Assembly: GCA_016432725.1 (NCBI GenBank)
Contig: JACJDG010000003.1
Span: 6,230,001-6,294,000, forward strand
Reading direction: 5' to 3'
DNA: 64,000 nt
DNA from: Streptomyces sp. DHE7-1
Lineage (GTDB): Bacteria; Actinomycetota; Actinomycetes; Streptomycetales; Streptomycetaceae
The translations under genes were made by a program, and so were the position numbers. Within the stretch, counting starts at the first letter, position 1. Each line of letters begins with the position of its first letter. Shown here piece after piece: positions 40,701 through 49,073 of this stretch. The notes beneath the pieces are model-generated. The model was not told the origin of the DNA. It saw only the letters and a program-made list of their open reading frames with translations, and ran no database searches.

Positions 40701-41454
40701 GGCCGATCGCCGGGAGCGCGGCGGCGAGCGGGTCGAGGGCTGGGTACGGCCGCTGTGGGAGTTCTGGGCGGAGACGCTGCCGGCCGCGCTGGACAAGGAG
40801 TTCGGTGACCAGCGCGCCGTCCAGCCGACCCTGCGCACCCTGCTGGAACACGTGCGCGGCGGCACCCCGGGGCGGGCCCGGGGCCGGGACGACGTACCCG
40901 CCCCCGGCGCCCCGCCACCGATGACGACGACTGGGGGACCGCCCCCGTGTCCTCCTACGACACCCACCGGGGAGCGGCCGACCGGGAGGACCGGGACGGC
41001 GGCGACACCGCCCGCCCCCGCGGCTACGACCGGCCGTTCGGGGAGGAGCGCCTCTACGCGGAGGAGCGCCCGTACGCGGAGGAGCGCCCGTACGGTGGCG
41101 ACGCTCCGTACGGTGACGAGCGGCGGCGCGCCGAGGACCGCGGCGCCCGGTTCCGCGAGGACGACGACGAGGACCGCGGCGCCCGGAGGGCGCCCGCCGG
41201 CGCGGCTACGAGCGGTCGTACGCCGAGGACCGCGGCGGCCGGCGCGGTACGGACGACGACGCGGGGCAGGAGCTCTGGGGCGAGCGGGAGACCCGCGGGG
41301 ACGACCGTCCCCCGCCGGGAGCGGCGCGGAGGAACGGCGCCGCCGCGAGGACGCGCCGACGGTGCCCTGGGACGACTCCGCCGGCCCCGGAAAGCACGGC
41401 GGCGACGAGCGCGACCGGTCCCGCCGCAACCCCTGGGACGGTGACGCGCAGTGA
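37718..41454 (+). CDS. Tubulin-like (Tubulin_2) giant protein (several apparent frameshifts)
   Basis: ATG 37718 follows GGGAGG. MKIFQPMLFVGLGGTG is the tubulin-like nucleotide-binding opening; the G run 37763-37766 lacks one base, after which GLVGAELERRLRTELCG continues. FSVAGGTGAGIFLDYLHL near residue 190 is the tubulin signature loop (GGxGxG). The protein is about 1,245 residues, far larger than FtsZ, with a long helical C-terminal region. Its tail (from about 40905) changes frame two or three more times and is rich in Tyr/Glu/Arg (EERLYAEERPYAEERPYGGD). It ends NPWDGDAQ at 41454, overlapping the next GTG. Such proteins are known from actinobacterial conflict-type operons; polymerisation is inferred. 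Confidence 0.75.
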
Positions 41455-44387
41455 GCACCGCTCAGGACTCCGGAGCCGTCGTCCACCTGGACCTGCGCGC
41501 GGGCGCGGCGGAGCTGGACAGCGCCGCGGCCCTGCGCGCCAGGGTGGCCCGGCAGCTCGGCCGGGCCGGGCTGCCGGAACCCGACGACCCGCTCTTCCTG
41601 GTGGTCGACACCCCGGCCGGGCTGACCGACCACCAGCTCCAGTACGAACTGCTCACCGGCTACCGAGCGGTGGGCGAGGTCAGGCTCCTGGTGCTGCTGG
41701 TCGGCAGCGCGCCGGGCTCGTACGCGGGCGAGGACGAGGCGTTCCAGCCCGACCGCAGGCTGGTGCGGCCCGCCGTGCTGCGCACCTCGGGCACCGGGCT
41801 GCTGTGGGCCGGTGACCTGCGCTCGGCGCACACCGCGCTGGAGCAGCCCGCGGCCGACGACCCGGACGCGCTGGCGGTGCTGGTCGACGTGCTGTCGGTG
41901 CCCGACCTCTACCGGGGGGTGCTGGAGGCGGTCGGCACGCTGCCCGAGGCCGTCGCCGCGCCCGGGGTGCGGCTGCTGGAGCAGGACCTGCCGCCGGAGG
42001 TGCGCGACCGGGCCTGGCGCGACGCGCTGACGAGGTTCGCGGGCGAGGACACCGAACTCGCCCCGGACGTCCTGCTGACCGCCTCCTCCGGAGCCGATCT
42101 GCCGGAGCCGTTGCGCCGGCTGGTGGCGGCCCGCGGCGGCCGGGACCAGCGGCACCGGGAGCCCGGCGGCGTGGCCGACGACGCCCACGGCGCCTGCGTG
42201 GAGGCACTCGACCGCGCCGAGGACTCGCTGGCCGGGCTGCGGAGCCTGCCCGGGCTGCTGCGGCCCGGCCGCCGGGACGCCTTCGAGGCGGACGTCGACG
42301 AGGCGCGCCGGGCGCTGGAGGAGTACCGGGACCTCGTCGGCACCGCGCTGCGCGGCGGCGGCGCGACCGCGTCCCCCGCCGAGTCCGCGGCCCGGCTCAC
42401 GGCCCTCGGGCTGCGGGTGCCGTCCGCCGAGGGCATCGGCGAGCGGATCGGTGAGGGACTGCGGGACTTCGCCCAGAAACTCCTCGGCCAGGCGCTGCCC
42501 ATGCGGTCGGTGGCCCAGCGGTTCACCGGGCTGGCCGGGCGGGTGGAGCCGGTACCCGGTTCGGCGCTGCTGCCGAAGCTGGCCGCCCTCCCCGGCGCCC
42601 GCGCCGACGCGCGCACGGGCGCCGCGGACACCGGTGGCGGGCCGGAGCGGTCCGGGACCGCGAACGGCGCGGCGGTGCCCGGCCTCATGGCCGCCACGCC
42701 GCTCGCGGCCGTCGCCGCACTGCTCGGCGCGCTGTGGCGGGGGCCGTTCCTCCCGCTGGCGCTCCTCGTCCCCCTGCTGTTCGTCGCCATGGCGGAACTC
42801 GGGAAGGCCCGGCTGCGCGGTGCCGGACGCCCCGGCCGCTGGGCCGTCGCCCCACGTGTCGCGGCGTTCGCGGGTGCCGTGGCGGGGGTGGCCGTGGCGT
42901 ACGCGGCCGGGCCCCCGCCCCTGCTGAGCGGCACCGCGCTGGTGGCCGGATGCTGCGTCGCCGTGGAGACGGCCCGCAGGCTGTGGCACGCGGCGGCCGC
43001 CGCCTGGGCGCCGGGCCGGACGACGGCCGGGCTGCGGCACACCCTGGACCGGCTCGACGCCCTGCTGGCCGAGGCGGTCGGCGAGCACTGGGCCGTCGAG
43101 GAGCGCCTGTACTGCGCCGACGCGGCCCGGTCCGTCGCCGGCATGCTGCGCGCGACGGCAGCGGCCGCCGAGGCCGAGGCGGCGCCCGAGGCCGAGCGGT
43201 TCGAGGTGCCCGGCGCCCGCACCGCACCGGACGCCGGCCCGCCCGCCGAGGACGACTGGCTCACCGGCCCCTCCGCCCTGGAGACGGACGACGCCGGCCC
43301 CGACGACGCGGACGGCGACTGGGCCGGCGTGTACGCCTGGCAGGACGGCCCGGCCTGGCAGGACGGACCCGCCTGGGAGGAGCCCGCCGGGGACGAAGGG
43401 CACGGCGAGCGGCCGCAGGAGAGCCGGCGGAGGACTACCGGCGCGGCCCGTGGCGACCGCGCCAAGGGGGTTCCGCGCTGGCTGGAGCGGGACAGCGGCG
43501 AGGGCGGACCGGAGCTGGTCGCCACCCTGGCCGCCGATCTGACGGACGCCGCCCTGGAGGCCATGAAGCCGTACTGGGGTGCCGTCGAACGCGGCCAGGC
43601 CGGCGCCCTCGCCGTGCGGCGCACCGAGGAGCGGGTCCGCGACGTGCTGTCGACGGCCCGCCGCCACCTCCAGCACAACGGCGTGCTGGCCGCACCGCCG
43701 TTCGCCGCCGCCCGCCGGGTCCGCGCCACCTCGGCGAACCTGCTCGGCACCGACCCGCACCGGCCCGCCGAACTGGTCGGCGCGGAGACCGACCGCCAGT
43801 CCGTGGTGCAGTTGTCCTCGCCCGAACAGGGCACACTGCTCAGCCGCGACCCGGCGGCCGCCGTGTGGCTCAGGTTCGCGCCGCTGGCCGTGCGCGACGA
43901 GGTGGAGAAGGCCTGGCGGTCGAGTGGTTCGGCCCAGCCGGAGGACGTCCTGTGGACCTCCTCGGGACGGTACGCCGGCCTGGTGCGGCTCACGCCGCTG
44001 CGGATGGGCGTGGTGGACACCGTCCGGCCCCGCTACGGCGCCGGCCCCGACGACGGCACGGACCCGTACGGCCGCGAGATCCCGGACGAGCCGCGGAACC
44101 CGTACGACCGCCCGCGCCCCGCCGGCCCGGAGGACGTCCACGACCGGACGGACCACGGCCGGCGGGACGCCGCCGACCGGAGGGACTGGGACTCCTACGA
44201 GCGGACGGACGCGTACGGGACGGAGACGTACGGAAGGGAGGCGTACGGGGCGGACTCCTACGCGTACGAACCGCAGCCCTCGGCGTACGAGCAGGCGAGC
44301 CCCTACGAGGAGACGGCCCCGTACGAGCAGGCGCCGCCGTACGACCGTCCCGACCAGGACGACCGACGGGACGGCGACCGCTGGTGA
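41451..44387 (+). CDS. Large membrane protein of the operon, unknown function
   Basis: GTG 41451 overlaps the tubulin-like stop (GTGA). The intact 978-residue product has a soluble N-terminal domain of about 400 residues (VVHLDLRAGAAELDSAAALR, LFLVVDTPAGLTDHQLQYEL), a helical stretch (GIGERIGEGLRDFAQKLLGQ), a membrane domain at about 408-500 (PGLMAATPLAAVAALLGALW, PFLPLALLVPLLFVAMAEL and two more segments), then a cytoplasmic domain (VRDVLSTARRHLQHNGVLAA, SVVQLSSPEQGTLLSRDP). The last 75 residues are Tyr-rich (YGTETYGREAYGADSYAYEP). I recognise no named family. The length and position suggest it anchors the machine at the membrane; that is inference. Confidence 0.7.
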   Translation: MSTAQDSGAVVHLDLRAGAAELDSAAALRARVARQLGRAGLPEPDDPLFLVVDTPAGLTDHQLQYELLTGYRAVGEVRLLVLLVGSAPGSYAGEDEAFQPDRRLVRPAVLRTSGTGLLWAGDLRSAHTALEQPAADDPDALAVLVDVLSVPDLYRGVLEAVGTLPEAVAAPGVRLLEQDLPPEVRDRAWRDALTRFAGEDTELAPDVLLTASSGADLPEPLRRLVAARGGRDQRHREPGGVADDAHGACVEALDRAEDSLAGLRSLPGLLRPGRRDAFEADVDEARRALEEYRDLVGTALRGGGATASPAESAARLTALGLRVPSAEGIGERIGEGLRDFAQKLLGQALPMRSVAQRFTGLAGRVEPVPGSALLPKLAALPGARADARTGAADTGGGPERSGTANGAAVPGLMAATPLAAVAALLGALWRGPFLPLALLVPLLFVAMAELGKARLRGAGRPGRWAVAPRVAAFAGAVAGVAVAYAAGPPPLLSGTALVAGCCVAVETARRLWHAAAAAWAPGRTTAGLRHTLDRLDALLAEAVGEHWAVEERLYCADAARSVAGMLRATAAAAEAEAAPEAERFEVPGARTAPDAGPPAEDDWLTGPSALETDDAGPDDADGDWAGVYAWQDGPAWQDGPAWEEPAGDEGHGERPQESRRRTTGAARGDRAKGVPRWLERDSGEGGPELVATLAADLTDAALEAMKPYWGAVERGQAGALAVRRTEERVRDVLSTARRHLQHNGVLAAPPFAAARRVRATSANLLGTDPHRPAELVGAETDRQSVVQLSSPEQGTLLSRDPAAAVWLRFAPLAVRDEVEKAWRSSGSAQPEDVLWTSSGRYAGLVRLTPLRMGVVDTVRPRYGAGPDDGTDPYGREIPDEPRNPYDRPRPAGPEDVHDRTDHGRRDAADRRDWDSYERTDAYGTETYGREAYGADSYAYEPQPSAYEQASPYEETAPYEQAPPYDRPDQDDRRDGDRW

Positions 44388-44463
44388 ACCGCACCCCGCA
44401 CCCCGGCCGCACGCCCGCGCACGGGCGCGGCCCGGCGCACGCGCACGAAGGAGAGGACCGCCG

Positions 44464-46561
44464 GTGACCAGCTCGCCCCCGGACAAGCTCGCGTTCACCC
44501 TGCCGTCGGGCCGGCGCCGCGTCACCCCGGCCCGCTTCGGGCCCGAGTCCCGCCGCGACCGGCTGCTGCCCAGCTCATCCGCAACTGCGTGCTCGACGAC
44601 GAGGGACAGCAGTGCCTGCAGGTGCGCCTGGGCAGCGCCGAGGCGGCCAACCCGGCGGCCCGCGCGCTGCTGGACACCGAGGCGGGCACCGCGCTGCACC
44701 TGCACCGGGTGCTCGACGACACGGAGTACGCGGCGCTCTTCCCGCGGATCATCGGCTACGAACCGGACGCCGCCGAGCCGTTCCTGCTGTACGCGGCACC
44801 CCGGGGCGTGCCCGCCGCACGCACCCACGTGATGGCCGCGACCGACCAGCAGCGCCTCACCCGGGACCTGATGCTCGCCCTGTGCCTGCTGGACGACCAG
44901 GGCCTGGTGCCGCGCGGCGTCTCGCCCGCCACCGTGCTCTGGGACGGCGCCCGGGTCCAGCTCTGGGGTCTGGAGGCGATGACCCGGACCGGACGGCCCA
45001 GGTCCCCGTGGGGCAGGCCACCCTTCTGCTCGCCCGAACAGCGCCGTGGCGAAGGGCTCGCCGACCCGCGGGACGCCGTGTGGAGCGCGGCCCAGGTGCT
45101 CTACCGGCTGGTCACCGGACGGCCCGGGCCCGCCGACCGGGCCCCCGCCGACCTGGGCGAACACCGGGCGCTGGACCGGACGTTGCGGCAGGCTTTCGCC
45201 GCGCGCGCGGCCGACCGGCCCACCCCCGCCCAGTTGCTCGAACTCCTCGCGCCGGGAGCCGCCCGCCGGGTCCGGCTCACCCTGCCCGCGGACGAGGAGC
45301 GCCCGCACCGGGAGGCCTTCGAGGAGGCGCTGCGGCTCAAGCGGCAGGCACCGGCGGCCCGCACCGGGGACGGAACCGGGGCGCCGGCGGCGCCGGGCGG
45401 CGGGGAGGTGCTGTGCCCCTACTGCCTGGAGGCAATCCAGCTCGACCTCGGCAAACTGTTCGTCACCGACAGCAGGATGCAGTACAAGCCGCTGGACCTC
45501 GCGGGCATCGGCAACCCGGTGCGGCGCACCGACATCATGCGCGGCGCCGTCCAGAAGTGCGCGGCCGACCCGGACTTCCCCGAGCACTTCATCCCGGTGC
45601 CCTACCTGACCTACGGCCGCCCGCTGACCGTGGCGATGGTGGGCCAGTCCTCCACCGGCAAGAGCCATCTGCTGACCCAGATGATCGCGGCCGTCACCGA
45701 CGGCGGCCTGGAGCCGTTCGGCCTCAAGTGGCAGTCCGTCAACCCCGAACAGCACGCGCGGTTCGTACGGGAGCGGGTGCAGCCGCTTCGCAGCGGCCGG
45801 GTCCTGGACCACACGGCCGCCCTGGGCCTCGACGACTTCGCCCGCTTCGTGGAGTCGCTGCTGATCACCGACGCGCGCGGCCAGGTGCGCCCGGTCGCCT
45901 TCTTCGACCTCGGCGGCGAGGACCTCGTACGCACCGACGCGGCGCTGCGGTTCCTGCTCGGGGTCGACGCCCTGATCTTCGTGGTCGACCCGGCGCTGGC
46001 CCTGCCGCTGCCCCAGCTCGACCACGTCAGGGAACGCCTGGACATCGAGGTGAACCGGGACGGCGACCTGGCCTTCGGCACCGTCCTGGACCGGCTGCCG
46101 AAGAACGGCCCGTACCTGGACGTGCCGGCCGCGATGGTGCTCGGCAAGGCGGACCTGCTCAGGTTCCAGCCGCCCGTCGACCGCTGGCTGGCCCGGCCGC
46201 CCGCCGCCTCGCTCGACCCCGCGCCGATCCGCGAGGAGAGCCGGGACGTGTACGGGCTGCTGCGCCGGCACGCCGGCCAGGCCTGGCTGCGCCCCTTCGA
46301 CGCGATCCGCCGGTGCACCCTGCACATCGCCTCCGCCACCGGGGGACAGGAGGCCCACGGCCGCTATCCGGCGGGCGCCGGGCCCCGGCGGGTGCTGGAG
46401 CCGCTGCTGGCGCTGCTGGCGATGCACGGACTGATCGACGTGCCGGGCGGCGCCGAGGCCCTGGCGGTGGGGGAGGCACCCGTGCTCGAGACGGTGCCGT
46501 GGGAGGAAGCGCAGAGAGCCGGGGATCCGGGGGATCCTCCGGGGGAGAGGAACATCAGTGA
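44464..46561 (+). CDS. Degenerate kinase / zinc ribbon / GTPase fusion, double-GTPase type (two apparent frameshifts)
   Basis: Start GTG 44464 after GAAGGAGAGG. A frame break near 44570 restores LIRNCVLDDEGQQCLQVRLG. Residues about 40-240 have the outline of a protein kinase without its catalytic residues: LTRDLMLALCLLDDQGLVPR, SPATVLWDGARVQLWGLE in place of the HRD and DFG loops, PPFCSPEQRRGEG in place of APE, and DAVWSAAQVLYRLVTGRPGP. LCPYCLEAIQLD near 317 is one half of a zinc ribbon. The GTPase domain has Walker A VGQSSTGKSHLLTQM near 393, Walker B VAFFDLGGEDL and GKADL as the base-recognition loop. A second break near 46525 gives a stop at 46561 overlapping the next GTG. It fits the DO-GTPase2 group paired with GAP1 proteins. 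Confidence 0.7.
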
Positions 46562-48861
46562 ACGGCTACCAGGACCGGGGCACGGTGCACCAGGTCGTGT
46601 TCCGCTGGGACGGCAACCACGGCCGTCAGGGCACCGGCATGAGCGCCGTCGCCCACTCGTGCCCGCCCGAACGGGCCGAGCGGCTGGGCCGGGAACTCGG
46701 CCGGCTGCTCTGGGTGCCCGGCACCGCGGCGGCACGGCCGAGCGTGGTGCGCACCGTGTCCCGCGACGGCGACGTCATGCTCGTCCGGCGCTGGCCCACC
46801 ACCGACCGGGGCGGCCGGCCGTCCACGGTCAGCCACGTCCTCTTCGGCGACCCCCGGGCCCTGATGACCCGCCAGTGCCTGGGCCTGGCGTACCGCGGCT
46901 GGGGGCCCCAGGAGAAGGCCGAGCAGGCGAAGGGCCGGCAGTCCGTGATCGACTGCGCGGAACTCGACGACGTGGCGCGCAGACGGCTGCCCGGCATGCT
47001 GGACGCGCTGCCGAGCGTCGAACACGCGCTGATCCTGGTCACCGCCGAGCTGCTGCGCGATCCGGCCCAGCGGGTGTCGCTGCTCCTCGAGGAGAAGACA
47101 CCGCGCGACTGGCCGGACGCGGACCGGGTGCCGCTCGTGTATCTCGGGTTGTTCCTGATCTTCGGCTCGTGGCTCCGCCAGGAGTGGACGTTCGCCACCT
47201 ACGACACCGTGGACACCCATCCGCTGCGGCTGATGTCCGTTCCGCGCTGGGAGCCGGACACCGGCACCTCCGGCCCGCTGGCCCGGATCATGGGCCGCCG
47301 GCCGGCCGAGCCAGGCCTCGAACACTGGGCGGCCGCCCGGCTGGTGGAGCACCTGCTCGCCGACCCGGACGCGCCCGCCGGCGCGCCGCAACTGGTCCAC
47401 GGCCTGGCCGACGGCGCGGCCCTCGACTGGGAACGGCGGCGCGCCCGGCTGCAGGACGTCCTCGGCACCGAACGCCCGGCCGCCCGCCCCCGCCGCCGGC
47501 CCGAGTCCCCACCGGCACGCGATCCCGAACCCGTACCGGCACGCGAACCCGAACCCGTACCGGTCCGCGAACCCGAACCGGTACGCGAACCACCCTCACG
47601 CGACGCGGCGCCGCCACGCGACGCGGCGCCGCCACGCGATCCGGCGCCGCCACGTGGTCCGGCACTGTCGCGTGAACCGGTGCCGTCGCGTGAACCGGCA
47701 CACCAGCGCGACGCCGCGTCCTCACCCGAACCCGCTCCGCCGCGCGGGCCCGAGCCCCGTACACCACGCACTCCCGAGGCTCCGCCCCAGCCCGCACACG
47801 CCCCCAACCGGCCTCTCCACCCGGGTCCGCACACGCTCCGGAACAGATCTCTCCGCCCCGGTCCGTTCACGCTCCCGAACAGATCTCTACGCCCCGGTCC
47901 GCACTCGCCCCGAACAGGCCTCGCCGTCCCGGCTCCCGCACACCCCCGGCCCCGCACCCGTTTCCGAGTTCCCGCACTCGCCCGGTCCGCATCCCGCTCC
48001 CGCTCCCGGTGCGTCGACCGAGTACGGGACCGGAGGGCACCCGGTGCTGTCGCTGCCCGACGGTTTCGACACCGCCCCGGCGGCCCCCGCCGCGCCCCCT
48101 CAGGGCGCTCCGGACACCAGTGGACTCCACCGCGAGCTGTGCGGCCACCGGCGCGGGGACACCATGGGGCACCGCTATCTGCTGGCGGAACTCGGCAGGC
48201 GGTCGGACGAGTTCCTGCTGGACGAACTCCGCTCGGAGCAACTGTCGCCGGACGCCGTCGACCTGGTCCTCGAAGAGCTGGGCCGGCCGCCCCGCCTCCA
48301 GGCGCGTCACCCGGACACCCGGCACGCTCTCTGCGCCGAAGTGCTCAAGCGGAACCTGTACTTCGCGCAGCAGTCGCCCGGCGGCCCCGAGGCCACCTTG
48401 TCGAGGGCGGCGACGGCCGAGCGGGCGGCCCGGGTCTTCCAGTGGGCCGTGGCACCGCTGGCCCGGGACGAACAGTACCGGTCCGACCTGCGGGAGCTGT
48501 TCTACCGCATGAGCCGGGAGCGGCACGCCACCACGGGCAACTGGCTCTGGCAGACCTTCGTCGAACCGGAGAACGGACAGGTCCCCGACCTGCCGCCGGA
48601 CCTGTGGAGCCAGCTCCTGCGGGACGCGTTCCGCAACGCGGCGACACCCACGGTGCCGCCGTCGCCCGGCTCCGACACTCGCGCCGTCCAGGCCCACCAC
48701 CGGACGCCCCGCGTTCTTCGGAAGGGCCGACCGGTCCGGGCGGACCGTCGGCCGGCAGGGCCCGGCTCGCCGAGCTGACGAACAACCCGGGCTGTGTGCT
48801 CGGCAGCGGCGTCTGCCTGATGGTCGTCGTCCTCGCCGCGATCGTCCTGCTCGTGCTCTGA
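46558..48861 (+). CDS. GTPase-associated protein 1-like, C-terminally membrane anchored (two apparent frameshifts)
   Basis: GTG 46558 (VNGYQDRGTVHQVVFRWDGN). The N-terminal domain of about 300 residues (GMSAVAHSCPPERAERLGRE, VSHVLFGDPRALMTRQCLGL, HALILVTAELLRDP) fits the GAP1-N type found beside double GTPases; this assignment is from memory of the family. A Pro/Arg/Glu repeat linker follows and the frame changes within it (about 47780-47850). A helical C-terminal domain comes next (LLAELGRRSDEFLLDELRSE, LYFAQQSPGG, LFYRMSRERHATTGNWLW). After a second break near 48690 the protein ends in one membrane helix, CLMVVVLAAIVLLVL. Its start overlaps the GTPase stop (GTGA), so the two are translated together; it ends the operon. 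Confidence 0.65.
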   Translation: MNGYQDRGTVHQVVFRWDGNHGRQGTGMSAVAHSCPPERAERLGRELGRLLWVPGTAAARPSVVRTVSRDGDVMLVRRWPTTDRGGRPSTVSHVLFGDPRALMTRQCLGLAYRGWGPQEKAEQAKGRQSVIDCAELDDVARRRLPGMLDALPSVEHALILVTAELLRDPAQRVSLLLEEKTPRDWPDADRVPLVYLGLFLIFGSWLRQEWTFATYDTVDTHPLRLMSVPRWEPDTGTSGPLARIMGRRPAEPGLEHWAAARLVEHLLADPDAPAGAPQLVHGLADGAALDWERRRARLQDVLGTERPAARPRRRPESPPARDPEPVPAREPEPVPVREPEPVREPPSRDAAPPRDAAPPRDPAPPRGPALSREPVPSREPAHQRDAASSPEPAPPRGPEPRTPRTPEAPPQPAHAPNRPLHPGPHTLRNRSLRPGPFTLPNRSLRPGPHSPRTGLAVPAPAHPRPRTRFRVPALARSASRSRSRCVDRVRDRRAPGAVAARRFRHRPGGPRRAPSGRSGHQWTPPRAVRPPARGHHGAPLSAGGTRQAVGRVPAGRTPLGATVAGRRRPGPRRAGPAAPPPGASPGHPARSLRRSAQAEPVLRAAVARRPRGHLVEGGDGRAGGPGLPVGRGTAGPGRTVPVRPAGAVLPHEPGAARHHGQLALADLRRTGERTGPRPAAGPVEPAPAGRVPQRGDTHGAAVARLRHSRRPGPPPDAPRSSEGPTGPGGPSAGRARLAELTNNPGCVLGSGVCLMVVVLAAIVLLVL
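47512..47900 (+). repeat. Degenerate short tandem repeats in the GAP1-like linker
   Basis: Units near 18-24 bp encode REPEPVP and PRDAAP words from 47512 to about 47720. A longer unit containing CGAACAGATCTCT recurs at about 47835 and 47876. The stretch is low-complexity Pro/Arg/Glu and lies where the frame is lost. Confidence 0.6.
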
Positions 48862-49073
48862 GGAGGCTCAGCTGTGACCGGCGGGCGCAGACCGGGCGGT
48901 CTTCGGTTCCGTCACGGATTCCGCCGGTTCACCGACACTCTTGGCACGACGCGGTACGCGACGTACTCGTCGGAGGTGAGCTTCGGGGCCGTCCCCGGCA
49001 CCGGGAGAGCCCTCCGCGCACATGGTGGTCTTCGGCTGACCGCCATGTACGCGAAGGGCTCGTCGAGCAGGCC

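Noticed and set aside
40584..46427. A 5.8-kb open frame on the minus strand opposite the tubulin-like and GTPase genes
   Set aside because: It is the antisense of genes with clear motifs, rich in Gly/Arg/Ala/Gln, with no start context or domain; long antisense frames are usual at this GC.
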